This document shows positions 13,351 to 24,039 of a stretch of DNA of 64,000 nucleotides, piece by piece. How positions within the stretch are numbered: the first letter of the stretch is position 1; every line of letters begins with the position of its first letter. The stretch is from Parietaria judaica (Eukaryota > Streptophyta > Magnoliopsida > Rosales > Urticaceae): assembly GCA_954871525.1 (NCBI GenBank), contig OX940863.1, forward strand, positions 20,596,001 through 20,660,000. Reading direction: 5' to 3'. The notes under the pieces were generated by a model, which worked only from the letters and a program-made list of their open reading frames with translations, made no database searches and was not told where the DNA came from. The position numbers were made by a program, and so were the translations under genes.

Positions 13351-13695
13351 TGATGTATCTCGGGCTGATTTAAACGACAAAACGCAGCGAGAAATAATAC
13401 CGACGGGAATCCACAAATCGTGAATCCCCTTTAATGTTTATTGAATAGAAATCAACAACAAATCACGTCCGAACCTTCGAGAACACGGACGATGTTCTCC
13501 CGAGAGAGTCTTGACGGCACAAAGCAAATCCAAAACTGACACCCTCCTCAGCATAAGAGGTGCCTAAATAGATCACGTATGACCTAGTGGGCTTTATTTT
13601 ATGGGCTGAAATCTAATTTATAATTAAAAGACCTAAACAATTATTTAAAGGCTTTATTTTAATTGCTGAAATAAATAAATATTACGTATCTATCA
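13351..13695 (-). repeat. 3' LTR of the TR-GAG element
   Basis: 345 bp, TG...CA in element orientation, identical on reading to the 5' copy at 15297-15641. An AATAAA-type poly(A) signal lies near 13440 in element sense. Confidence 0.95.
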
Positions 13696-13752
13696 TTACT
13701 CCGTCCTCCAAATCGAGCTTGTCCTCAAGCTCGAAGTACTCGTCGGCCCGTC
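13696..13752 (-). other. Remnant of pol 3' end and polypurine tract
   Basis: In element sense this 57-bp tail encodes, in a frame different from gag, YFELEDKLDLEDGV, which resembles the last residues of plant Gypsy pol proteins. It ends in a purine-rich stretch (GGAGGACGGAGTAA) next to the 3' LTR. It suggests the element arose by a deletion from just after gag to the very end of pol. The pol resemblance is inference from memory of the family. Confidence 0.55.
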
Positions 13753-15273
13753 CTAGTCCCGGTGAGCGTGAGCCAAGTCGTCTTCGTCGTCATGCTCGAT
13801 AGCCCCTCCATTAAGTACCTCTAATTCCTGTCCATCCCTTGTCGTCAACCAAACCTGTAATTCCCGTAGAGCCGCCACTTTGCAGCGGTGCCCCGGCGAA
13901 AATCTTTCCTCGCATTTGAAGCAGAGACCCCGAGCACGTTTGTCGGCGTACTCGGCCTCTGAAAGGCGTTTATCACCTCCTTTTCCAGTTTGGGCTGATG
14001 GCTGCTCACGCACATCCGCAACGATCGGTTTAACGGATCCTAAAGTATCCGAGTAGATGCTATTTCCGTTTCGCGCCTTTCGATTCGCGAGAACCAGTTT
14101 TTCCGCTCTAAATGCGTGCTCAATTGCTTCCTTCAACGTCGCCGGAGGGGTGTACTTCACGAAATTACGGGTCTCGTAACGCAGCCCACGGACGAAAAAA
14201 TTTCGAAGCACTTTATCGGGCATCCACCGAACTCGCCCTTGGAGCCTCTCGAATTCCCTTAGATATGCCTCCAAGGATTCGGTTTGCTTGAGACTCATTA
14301 GTTGATCACTCCCGTCGTCGCCTTCCAAAAGTTCTTGAAAACGAAATAGCAAGCGTAATTTCAGATCTCGCCAATTGCGGAACGGATCAGACCTCTCCTC
14401 GTTGTCGAACCATTGGAGTGCCGTTTCTTCGAAACACACTGCGGCTGAGTCTAACCTCTCAGCTTCAGCAACCCGATTCACTGAGAAGTAGCGTTCTGCG
14501 CGTGAAATCCAGCCTTTCACATCGGTCCCGTCAAACACGGCCAATTGTAATCGCCGCGTTCTCTCCCCCACTCCAGTTCGCTCGAGGTGGCCGTCATCGC
14601 GTTGGTCTCCTCCTCCGTTTCTAACATCTCGAAGGTTCTGATCCTCATTCAATCCGCAAAAATCCCAATCCGGGTCTGGTTCTGGCGGTCTGTCCCTTGC
14701 TGTCTGGAGTCGCACCCTGTTTCCCTTCGCTGTTTCCACGCGATTCATGCGCTCGGTCGCTTCCTCGAGCGCTTTCTTTGCTTGCCACACCGCGAGACAC
14801 GGGTTGTCCGCGGTTTCGGACCCCGAAGGAAACTGTTTCGCCTTCAATTTCAGATCTGTCCCTCCTTGTTTCTGGCTAACACTCCCACGTTTTCCGTTAT
14901 CACCTTGCGGATCATGAGCTATCAGATCTGGAAATTCCAGATTCACGTGACTTAGGATTTTTGGATCATGTTTCCTGTTGTCCTCGTCACCGTCTTCCGC
15001 CGCTGTGACGAGCTGTCCGGTAGTGTTGTGCACAGGTGCAGTCACAGAGACCGGTTCAGTTGCGCGTCGCGACATCAGCGCCCGAAGCATTCCCGCGATC
15101 TCGCTGAAACGTGCTTCCGTCGTCCGCCGTTGTTCTTCCAGAGCAGCGCGCATCTCTGTCTCGAATGCTGCCCCGGCTGATCCTGAAGGCGCCGTTTCTT
15201 CCAGAGCCGCGAGATCCTCGGCGTTCTGATTTTCAGCCAAACTCGCCGGAGCTTTCTTCTTCTGCTGTCCCAT
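13753..15273 (-). CDS. Gag polyprotein of TR-GAG element (Gypsy type)
   Basis: Intact frame of 506 residues from the ATG at 15273 (MGQQKKKAP). The frame is open further upstream, but that part is the primer-binding site, so the ATG is the likelier start. Residues about 30-65 are acidic and coiled-coil-like, followed by a variable charged linker. The retrotransposon Gag domain is recognisable from RLQLAVFDGTDVKGWISRAE through LQWFDNEER, FRNWRDLKLRLLFRFQ and SLEAYLREFERL. Near the C terminus is a modified zinc knuckle CFKCEERFSPGHRC (about 451-464) typical of plant chromovirus-like Gags. The protein would form the virus-like particle that packages the element RNA. Translation stops (TAG, 13753-13755) soon after the knuckle, before any protease. 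Confidence 0.93.
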   Translation of the reverse strand: MGQQKKKAPASLAENQNAEDLAALEETAPSGSAGAAFETEMRAALEEQRRTTEARFSEIAGMLRALMSRRATEPVSVTAPVHNTTGQLVTAAEDGDEDNRKHDPKILSHVNLEFPDLIAHDPQGDNGKRGSVSQKQGGTDLKLKAKQFPSGSETADNPCLAVWQAKKALEEATERMNRVETAKGNRVRLQTARDRPPEPDPDWDFCGLNEDQNLRDVRNGGGDQRDDGHLERTGVGERTRRLQLAVFDGTDVKGWISRAERYFSVNRVAEAERLDSAAVCFEETALQWFDNEERSDPFRNWRDLKLRLLFRFQELLEGDDGSDQLMSLKQTESLEAYLREFERLQGRVRWMPDKVLRNFFVRGLRYETRNFVKYTPPATLKEAIEHAFRAEKLVLANRKARNGNSIYSDTLGSVKPIVADVREQPSAQTGKGGDKRLSEAEYADKRARGLCFKCEERFSPGHRCKVAALRELQVWLTTRDGQELEVLNGGAIEHDDEDDLAHAHRD

Positions 15274-15280
15274 CGAAAAC

Positions 15281-15295
15281 TGCTCTGATACCAAT
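15281..15295 (-). other. Primer-binding site (initiator Met tRNA)
   Basis: Minus-strand TTGGTATCAGAGCAG, directly after the 5' LTR end. TGGTATCAGAGC is complementary to the 3' end of plant initiator tRNA-Met. Confidence 0.9.
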
Positions 15296-15296
15296 T

Positions 15297-15641
15297 TGAT
15301 GTATCTCGGGCTGATTTAAACGACAAAACGCAGCGAGAAATAATACCGACGGGAATCCACAAATCGTGAATCCCCTTTAATGTTTATTGAATAGAAATCA
15401 ACAACAAATCACGTCCGAACCTTCGAGAACACGGACGATGTTCTCCCGAGAGAGTCTTGACGGCACAAAGCAAATCCAAAACTGACACCCTCCTCAGCAT
15501 AAGAGGTGCCTAAATAGATCACGTATGACCTAGTGGGCTTTATTTTATGGGCTGAAATCTAATTTATAATTAAAAGACCTAAACAATTATTTAAAGGCTT
15601 TATTTTAATTGCTGAAATAAATAAATATTACGTATCTATCA
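15297..15641 (-). repeat. 5' LTR of the TR-GAG element
   Basis: 345 bp, identical on reading to the 3' LTR, and the promoter side of the element in minus-strand sense. Confidence 0.95.
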
Positions 15642-15646
15642 TAATG

Positions 15647-16464
15647 GTACTAAAAAAAAAGCACTTATTACTTCTAAGTTTCATGAATTGTTTTATTATT
15701 ATTTTTAATTTAATAAACGGTACAAATATTAAATATTTTAATCTTTTAGTGATATTAACTTGATATTTTTTATAATTAAAATTATTCTCTTTTTTTTAGT
15801 ATAAACTGAATTTTGACAATGATAAATAAAATTGTGGAAATGAAAAAAAAATATAAACGCTGAATTTGTGACAAAACAAATCAAATTTATATGACCATAA
15901 AAATTATATTTCAGTTGATATTAACCCTTTTTAGTTTGTTTTACACTTATTGAAGATAAATAATAATATGAAAGGATATTAGCGGTATAAAACCGAAGTG
16001 TTTAAAAAACTGACGTTAAATATTCATTTTTTTATTTAGCCGGATAAAATACTAATATTTTTCTCTCACGTGTAAGATAGGTACCAAAAAATCCGGAAAA
16101 AGGTACTTGTCTTGTATATGAGAATTTTTTTTGATATTCTATAATATGGTTAAAACAAAGAACAGGTATTCAACGTTAAATACTTTTAATATTTATGCCG
16201 CAAATAACTTTGGATATGATTTATAATGTGTATATACGTGTGTGTGTGTATAGGGGTGTATGTTTTAAGTTTTTGTGCCAAATAATAAATAGAAATAAGG
16301 GATTTGTTTGGCCACAAACAATAATTTTATTATTGACCTAGGTTTAAAATGCTAGATTCTAACTATTTCCAAACTTTTATTATTCCACTACATATATATG
16401 TACTATTTGCTAATTGCTGGTTATGTTTATGATGTCCCGTGATTTTACTACATTTCGAAGCTTA
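15647..16464. other. AT-rich intergenic DNA
   Basis: Poly-A/T-rich spacer between the TR-GAG element and the CACTA-like terminus. Nothing recognisable. Confidence 0.6.
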
Positions 16465-16806
16465 CACTACTACAAATAGTAGATTACATTACGGAGATTC
16501 AACTACGGAAGACCAAATCTGTAGTTGGAAATAAAGTTTCAACTACGGAAGTCAAAATCCGTCGTTGAAAGTACAAGTAATTAGAGTTTCGACGATGGAA
16601 ATAATTTTCCGTCGTACAAAGCAGCTACTCACCGTGGCGACATATTATGTAGCCGCGGCTTATTGTGTTTCAACGTCATGAAATATTTCCGTTGTAGGAA
16701 GTATGTCGTTTGAACACAAAATGAATGTGGCCAATTCAATCTGCCGCGGCACATATGATTTCAAACGACATAAAAATTTCGTCGTCGTTAACCACTGTAA
16801 AAAAAC

Positions 16807-17318
16807 TGTGAGCTTAAGCTTGACTTAGCTCGTCGCACTGAGGAAGTCAGCCCTGCTCGAAGTACGCTCGGAAGATGCGAGCAAGTATGCTCGAAGAAAG
16901 GCGAGCAAGTATGCTCGGGAAGATGCGAGCAAGAGTGCTCGAGGAAAGGCGAGCAAGTCTGCTCGAGGACAGAGAAGCTGTCCAAGGAGAAAATGGGAAA
17001 GTCTACCGAGCAAGGAAAGCGCGTAGCTTAAGGAGCAAGCAAATATCAAGTCAAAGATTTGGCGAGATTATTTAGGGTAGTTTCCTGATTTTGTGTGATT
17101 CGGTTAGCTAGGGTTTTCGCGTATGTGAGGCTATATAAACCTAGCATTGTACACATTGTAAAGTGTCGAGTCCATTAGAGTTTTTTTTAGTTTAATCTCT
17201 TTGTAATCTTCCTTCGATATTAATCAGAGAATTCCTTCTCCCATATTTGTGTTCTTGAGTTCGTTTTATTCTGTTGTTATTCAAGATTCTTTGTAGATCC
17301 ATGAATTGAGATCCAACA
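16807..17318 (+). repeat. 5' LTR of Copia copy 1
   Basis: 512 bp, TG...CA. Contains short repeats of a GCTCGA-GAAAGGCGAGCAAG type near the left end (about 16856-16975) and a TATA box TATATAAA at 17132-17139, the likely element promoter. Confidence 0.93.
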
Positions 17319-17320
17319 AG

Positions 17321-17334
17321 TGGTATCAGAGCCT
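17321..17334 (+). other. Primer-binding site (initiator Met tRNA)
   Basis: TGGTATCAGAGCCT lies two bases after the 5' LTR, complementary to the 3' end of initiator tRNA-Met. Confidence 0.9.
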
Positions 17335-17439
17335 CATTCGAAGGACGTGAATTCATCAGAATCGACGATCGGAGATCTGGTGGTGAAGAGCAATTACGCT
17401 CCATTACCCCATGCTTAGTGACGTTCCAGGGAAGGCACA

Positions 17440-20400
17440 GTGACGCTCCATTACCCCATGCTCACAAAGAGCAATTACGTTGTGTGGGCGTTGAAAATGA
17501 GGGTAAATCTGCAGGTGCAGGGAGTGTGGGAGGCCGTAGAAAGCAGCGATGTCGAAGGACGCAAAGAAAGAATGGCACTCGCAGCGATCTACCAAGCAGT
17601 TCCAGAAGAAATCCTTCTCATGATCTCCGAGAAGGATTCCGCAAAAGAAGCATGGAAGACGCTTCGGAATATTCACATGGGCGCTGATCGTGACAAAGAT
17701 GCCAAGGTCCAGACCCTGAAGAGTGACTTCGAGGTCATGCGGATGAAAGAAAGCGAGTCGGTGGACGACTTTGCTCTGAAACTCACGTCCATCGTGACTG
17801 GCATACGCTCGCTAGGAGACAAGGTGGAGGAGACCACAGTTGTCAAGAAATTTCTACGAGCGTTGCCTCGCAGGTACATGCAGATAATAACGTCGATTGA
17901 GCAGTTCGGTGATCTCCAGACCATGACGGTCGAGGAGGTTGTTGGACGCCTCAAAACCCACGAGGAGAGGCTTCGGGGATACGGCGACAAAGGAGACGAG
18001 AACAATCTCCTGCTCACGCATGAGGAATGGACGGCGAGACAGAAGAGAACCGGGGGAGCCGAGTCCTCCTCGAGTCTCTCAGGACGGAACAGCTTTGGAG
18101 GAGAGGTCCGAGGACGCGGACAAGGTTGAGGACATGGTCGAGGCAGAGATTCGCGAGGACGCGGAGGCAGCTCGAGCCGTCAAGAAGGACCGACTAGGAA
18201 AGACAAGAGCACAGTGAAGTGCTACTATTGTCAGAAGCTTGGGCACTATGCATCGGAGTGCCGGAGCAGGAACCAGGGCGACGAGGTGAATCTAGCGAGA
18301 TTCCCAGACGACCAGCCGACATTGTTGTTTGCCGAGCAGGTAACGCACCTGGAAGGACAGAACGGCGAGATCGAAGCCGAGCAGAGCTGCTCGGAGGAGA
18401 CCAGCGAGCAGGTCTTCCTCATCGAGGACAAGGTTTTTACAAACCTCCTCACGCATGACGAGAAGAGAGTCAGTACCGACGTGTGGTACCTTGACAACGG
18501 CGCGAGCAACCACATGACTGGGGACCGAGCTAAGTTTGAAGAGCTCGATGAGAAGATCACGGGAAATGTGAAATTCGACGACGAGTCCGTCGTAGAAATC
18601 AAAGGCAGAGGGTCGATTCTGTTCGAATGCAAGAATGGCGACCAGCGTTTGATGACCCAGGTGTACTTCATCCCGAAGTTGAAGAGCAACATCATCAGTC
18701 TGGGACAGATGACGGAGATCGGGAATACGGTGGTGCTAGCCGGGTCCTATTTGGAGATGTGGACCAAGGAAAGAGAGTTGTTGATGAAGGTGGAGCAGAC
18801 ACCCAATAGACTCTACAAGATTCTCCTGAAGACGTGCCAACCAGTCTGTCTCATGGCGTCGATGGAAGATCCGGCTTGGCTTTGGCACGCACGGCTCGGA
18901 CACGTGAATTTTCACGCGCTCAAGATCATGGGCGAGAAGAATTTGGCCTTCGGGGTTCCCAAGATAGAACACCCCGACCAGCTATGTAAGTGTTGTATGA
19001 TCGTGAAGCAGGCAAGGATACCCTTTCCGATCAAGGCCAAATTCCGAGCAGATAAACCCCTACAGTTGGTGCATGCCGACCTCTGTGGTCCGATCACCCC
19101 AGCAACCACGGTAGGCAACAAGTATTTCTTTCTACTTGTTGATGACTTCAGTCGCTGGATGTGGGTGTTTATGCTTAAGGAAAAGAGCGGAGCATTCGAG
19201 GTCTTCAATAAATTTAAGAAGATCGTGTAGAATAGCTCGGGGCACAGGTTGAAGGTCTTGCGTACAAACTGATGAGGAGAATTCGCTTCCCAGCAGTTCG
19301 GAGAATTCTGCGACGATGAAGGAATTCAGTGTCACTTGTCCGCACCCCACACGCCCCAACATAATGGCGTAGTGGAAAGATGAAACCGAACTGTGATGAA
19401 CACAACGAGGACTTTGCTCAAGAGTATGCAGGTTCCGGCCAAGCTTTGGGGAGAAGCGGTGAGACATGCGGTCTACCTACTTAATCGTTTGCCGACCAAA
19501 GCACTAGGAGAATGTACTCCCTACCAGGCGTGGTATGGGAAGAAACCCCACTTAGAGCACCTGAAAGTGTTCGGGAGCACCGCACAGGTGAAGGTTGCGG
19601 GCCCACATCTCAAGAAACTGGACGACAGGAGTCAGAAAGATGGTGTACCTTGGAGTAGAAGAAGGAAGCAAGGCACATAGATTCTACGATCCACGATGCG
19701 GCAGACTCCAAGTGAGCAGAGATGCTGTGTTCGAAGAAGAGATGAAGTGGGATTGGCGCGACGAGAAAGGAGAACCCGAGCAGAACTCAGTGGATTTCAC
19801 AGTCGAAGATGAAGAGGACGTTGCCGAGCAGGATCAGCCCGGAACAGCCAGCTCGGGAACAGCTTTGCCAAGAACGAGAGGATCCAGCCCGGGAGAGAGC
19901 ACCCTGGATACACCTAGGACACCAAGTCCGAGCAGGACCAACCCGTCCAGCTCGGGAGATTCCTCCATAAAAGACGGCCCAAGAGGATTCCGACCTCTTT
20001 CATACGTCTACGATCAGACTCAAGAAGTGGAGATGAGCCTGAAGGAACTTTCTTTGTTGTGTGCAGAAGAGCCAGCCAATTACCAGGAGGCACCAGCCGA
20101 GCAGGAGTGGCAGGAAGCAATGAAGAAGGAGATGGAGTCCATAGAGAAGAACAGGACATGGGAGCTTACCGACCTGCCCAAAAGTCATAATCTCATCGGC
20201 CTGAAGTGGGTGTATAAGCTGAAGAAGGACACTGAGGGGAACGTCCTTAAGCACAAGGCAAGGCTGGTAGCCAAAGGCTACGTGCAGAGGAAAGGCATAG
20301 ACTTTGAGGAAGTCTTTGCTCCAGTAGCCATACTGGACACGATCAGACTAATCCTAGCCCTAGCAGCGCATCGAGGATGGGATGTTCACCATTTGGATGT

Positions 20401-21847
20401 CAAATCGGCATTCCTAAACGGTGACCTCGAGGAAGAAGTCTACGTCAAACAACCAAAGGGGTTCGGCGTAACAGGAAATAAGCAGATGGTGTACAAGTTT
20501 TCCAAGGCTCTATACGGGCTACGACAAGCCCCGAAGGCATGGAATATTCGCCTCGATAAGAGCTTGAAGAACCTTGGATTCACGAAGTGTTGCAGGGAGC
20601 AAGCAGTGTACACGAGGAGCAACGAAAAGGAAGTTCTGATCGTGGGAGTATATGTGGACGACCTGATCGTCACAGGATCCAGCGCATGAGGCGTAAAAGG
20701 ATTTAAGCAGCAGATGATGGCCGAATTTGAGATGAGTGACCTCGGATTACCTTCGTACTACCTCGGGATTGAGGTGGAATAGAAGAAAGACTGCCTAACG
20801 CTGAAGTAGTTGGCCTATGCGAGGAAGATCCTTAAGCAGTTCGAGATGGCGGACTGTAACTCGAGCAAGTACCCTATGGAGACAAAGCTGGAGCACGGGA
20901 AGGATGCTGAAGGAAGAAGAGTGGATCCCACGGAGTACAGACGCGTGATCGGATGTTTGAGGTACCTCACCCACACCTGACCAGATTTAGCACACACAGT
21001 CGCGATAGTCAGTCGATACATGGAGAAGCCCACGAGTGCACACCAGCAGGCGGTGAAGCACATCTTGCGTTACGTGAAGGGCACGACGGACTACGGGATC
21101 CAGTACAACAGAGGAAATGAAGCAGAAGTACTTGTCGGGTTCACAGACAGTGATTTGGCCTGTGACATCGATGACAGGATGAGCACCGGAGGAATGACGT
21201 TCTACCTCAACGGGAACTTGATCACCTGGCAGTATCAAAAGCAACAGACAGTAGCTCTATCCTCGTGTGAAGCAGAGTTCATGGCAGCAACCGCAGCAAC
21301 ATGTCAGGCTATGTGGTTGAAAGGGCTACTAAGTGAAATGAAAGGATCCGAGGAGAGACCAGCTACTCTCTACGTGTACAACAAGTCTGCAACCGCGTTG
21401 ATGAAGAATGCAGTGTTCCACGGACGGAGCAAACACATTGACACAAAGTTTCACTACATTCGTGAGTGTGTGGAGAAGCGACATATCATCGTGGAATTCG
21501 TCAACACAAGAGAACAGCGAGCAGACATTCTTACTAAGGCTCTGGCGAGAGCCAAGTTCGCAAAGATGAGAGATTTGATCGGAGTGAAAAGAGTAGATGA
21601 AAGTCAACCTTACGGGGGAGACTGTGAGCTTAAGCTTGACTTAGCTCGTCGCACTGAGGAAGTCAGCCCTGCTCGAAGTACGCTCGAAAGATGCGAGCAA
21701 GTGTGCTCGAAGAAAGGCAAGCAAGTATGCTCGGGAAGATGCGAGCAAGAGTGCTCGAGGAAAGGCGAGCAAGTCTGCTCGAGGACAGAGAAGCTGTCCA
21801 AGGAGAAAATGGGAAAGTCTACCCAGCAAGGAAAGCGCGTAGCTTAA
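17440..21847 (+). pseudogene. Copia gag-pol polyprotein, broken
   Basis: Domains in order: Copia Gag (UBN2-type, about 17470-18000); zinc knuckle CYYCQKLGHYASEC (18217-18258); protease region with [13 protein letters not shown] (D-G-A active site, about 18484-18520); integrase with HARLGH...CKCC zinc motif (18888-18997) and core; reverse transcriptase with VYVDDLIV (about 20648-20671); RNase H-like end with SCEAEFMAA. The gag frame opens with GTG at 17440; the first ATG is 17458. It is disabled by in-frame stops at 18127, 19228, 19270, 19273, 19381, 20687, 20780, 20807 and 20978, and by a one-base insertion near 19637 relative to copy 2. The final frame runs through the polypurine tract into the 3' LTR. 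Confidence 0.93.
21610..21622 (+). other. Polypurine tract of Copia copy 1
   Basis: TTACGGGGGAGAC sits immediately before the 3' LTR and would prime plus-strand synthesis. The equivalent tract is present in copy 2. Confidence 0.8.
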
Positions 21848-22134
21848 GGAGCAAGCAAATATCAAGTCAAAGATTTGGCGAGATTATTTAGGGTAGTTTC
21901 CTGATTTTGTGTGATTCAGTTAGCTAGGATTTTCGCCTATGTGAGGCTATATAAACCTAGCATTGTACGCATTGTAAAGTGTCGAGTCCATTAGAGTTTT
22001 TTTTAGTTTAATCTCTTTGTAATCTTTCTTCGATATTAATCAGAGAATTCATTCTCCCATATTTGTGTTCTTGAGTTCGTTTTATTCTGTTGTTATTCGA
22101 GATTCTTCGCAGATCCGTGAATTGGGATCCAACA
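21623..22134 (+). repeat. 3' LTR of Copia copy 1
   Basis: 512 bp, the same length as the 5' LTR with about 15 substitutions and no visible length change. TATA box near 21948. Confidence 0.93.
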
Positions 22135-22980
22135 AAAACACAATTCTGTCGCGGCGTGTAATGGATTAGCCGCGGCGGATAATAATAAAAACGACATAGG
22201 GATTGAACGACAGATATTTTCGTCATTGGAGAAAATGTGCCGCGGCGGGTACTTAGACACGCCGCGGGGAGTATCGTGTTTTAACCCCCAAACACGAACC
22301 AGTTTCGTCATTTCGCTCGAACGGTTAAAACACAAAACCTAAGTCTCCCTTGCACCGTCGCCCGCCTCGACGAGTGATTCTGCTTCGTCCGCCATCTCCC
22401 TTCGTCACCCAATCTTCCACCGTCCTCCACAAGCATTTGGTGAGTCTCTTTCGCCCCCTTTTGATTTTTTTTTATTTTTTATTTTTGCGAATTTATTTGA
22501 TTTAGGTTTAATCTGAATTTATTAGTTTATGATTTAGGTTTAATCCAAATTTATTTGATTTAGGTTTTGATTTAGGTTTATTAGTTTAGTTTATTGATTT
22601 AGGTTTATTAGTTTATTAGGTTTGATTTTGTTTATTGATTTATGCTTTCATTAATTTATGATTTTGGTTTTGATTTAGGTTTATTAGTTTATGATTTAAG
22701 TTTTGATTCGGTTTCATAAGTTTAATCCGAGTTTGGAATTGAGTTTGTGATTTGATTTAGGAATTGAGTTTTGTGATTTGATTTACTTTAATTTGATTTT
22801 GTGATTTGATTTAGGAATTTACTTTGAAAATTAAACTTAAATTTAATCCGAATTGATTTGGGTTTTGAAATTAGTTTGATTTAGTTAGGAATTGATTTAG
22901 TTATAGTTTTGGAATTGATTTAGTTTATGTTTTGGTTTGAATTCCGTGAAATGAATATATGTTATTTTTTCAGATATCAA

Positions 22981-23510
22981 TGGCGCCTAAACTGAGACGA
23001 GGTTATAGGCTAGAAACGGTGAAATGCGGCAAGCACTTGAATGATGGCCCGTCGAATGAGCCGAGCGATGATGAGGTCAATCCAACGGCTCCAAGGATCT
23101 TTCGCCTCCTATGTCGTTTAAGACGGAAGCGGTAAAGACCCGCTATAATCAGATTTGCAGACAGAAACTATGCTCCGAGCGCGGATTCACCAAATTACCG
23201 CTCACATTGGATGCTTTGAATGACCTCGTCAACGCCAGTCATCAACGTTGGGGTTGGCTTAATTTAATGATTGAGCCAACGAACAAGGCGTATTTAAATA
23301 TGGTCCTTGAACTCTATGCGGCCATTCTTGACGACAACAAGAATGGGTTCGTGATGGTTTAAAATGTGCGCGTCTCTATCCGTCCAGAGGTCATAAATGC
23401 CTACTTCGGCACTCCGAATTTGACCGTAGAAGAGGATGAGCACAACAATTATCTTCGACTCTGCATTCATTATTTTTCTAATTTTTTACGAATTATGAAC
23501 CGTTAATATG
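22981..23510 (+). pseudogene. Decayed plant transposon protein gene in the CACTA-like element
   Basis: An ATG at 22981 (MAPKLRRGYRLE) follows a polypyrimidine-AG acceptor (TTTTTTCAG, ends 22975). A leader with a GTGAGT donor lies near 22439, so the gene had a 5' UTR intron. The frame shifts near 23095. It continues as PPMSFKTEAVKTRYNQICRQ, then LNMVLELYAAILDD and NVRVSIRPEVINAYFGTPNL. This pattern resembles the putative plant transposon protein domain (Pfam PF20167), judged from memory of the family. An in-frame TAA at 23360 interrupts it (a CAA to TAA change would explain it), and the 3' part is lost. Confidence 0.6.
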
Positions 23511-24039
23511 ATGAAGACCCTAGAGCATCAAATAGTACTCTTATATATTTAATATATATGTATAGAAGAGACAGAAGTCAGAAGTGTGGGTCGTCAAGGC
23601 ATGTGCCCTTGTCTGGTGGTCTTGTACCTAACACACATCTTCTTTTTATCTCCAACTTATTTCCATCCAATTTATATATATTTATATTTATTATATGCAT
23701 GTCATTTCGATGAACATCATGTGACACTTTGATCTACTACCGAACAAACCACCCTATCAAGTCACTCTCCATCTATATATCTCGATTCCTATATCAGTCG
23801 ACATAGCATTTCTCTAATTTGTCGTTACTTATTTACGTGTACAAGATTATCACCATCCATAAATAAATCAAGAAATGCAATATAAATTGTGAAGTTTTAA
23901 AGAGATAGATACGATGCGACTTGTATTACAATATATCAACGGTCATATCACTTATAATAGCCAATAATTTTGATCAATTTAGAGATTTTTAATACTTTTT
24001 TTTTTTAATTATTGCAAAGGGAAATTAATATAAAAAATA
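23511..24039. other. Intergenic DNA
   Basis: AT-rich spacer between the CACTA-like remnant and the next inverted-repeat element. No feature seen. Confidence 0.55.

Larger units (their letters stand above)
13351..15641 (-). mobile_element. TR-GAG non-autonomous LTR retrotransposon (complete)
   Basis: A 2,291-bp element on the minus strand bounded by identical 345-bp LTRs (13351-13695 and 15297-15641) that start TGATAGATAC and end ATACATCA in element orientation. The 5-bp target duplication is TAATG on both sides (13346-13350 and 15642-15646). A primer-binding site for initiator Met tRNA (TGGTATCAGAGCAG) follows the 5' LTR, and a purine-rich tract precedes the 3' LTR. The only gene inside is an intact Gypsy-type gag; protease, reverse transcriptase, RNase H and integrase are absent. 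This is the layout described for plant TR-GAG elements, which depend on an autonomous partner. The identical LTRs imply a very recent insertion. Confidence 0.95.
16807..22134 (+). mobile_element. Copia LTR retrotransposon, complete but inactive (copy 1)
   Basis: A 5,328-bp element with two 512-bp LTRs (16807-17318 and 21623-22134), both starting TGTGAGCTTAAGC and ending ATCCAACA. It is flanked by 5-bp duplications AAAAC (16802-16806 and 22135-22139). It has a primer-binding site for initiator Met tRNA, a gag-integrase-RT-RNase H order that is diagnostic for Copia, and a polypurine tract (GGGGGAGAC). The LTRs differ at roughly 15 positions by eye (about 3 percent), so the insertion is not fresh. 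It shares its family with the copy at 60122-64000. Confidence 0.95.
16465..23510 (+). mobile_element. CACTA-like DNA transposon remnant, split by a Copia element
   Basis: The left end reads CACTACTACAAATAGT, preceded by TTA (a candidate 3-bp duplication). It is followed by repeated palindromic subterminal motifs (CAACTACGGAAG, CCGTCGTTGAAA, TTCCGTCGTA) typical of CACTA ends. The Copia element 16807-22134 with duplication AAAAC interrupts it. Beyond the insertion the same GC-richer character continues (CCGCGGCG motifs, 22140-22270), then a spliced-looking leader and a decayed protein frame (22981-23510). I found no matching right terminus, so the right boundary is approximate and the element is probably truncated. 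Confidence 0.55.
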
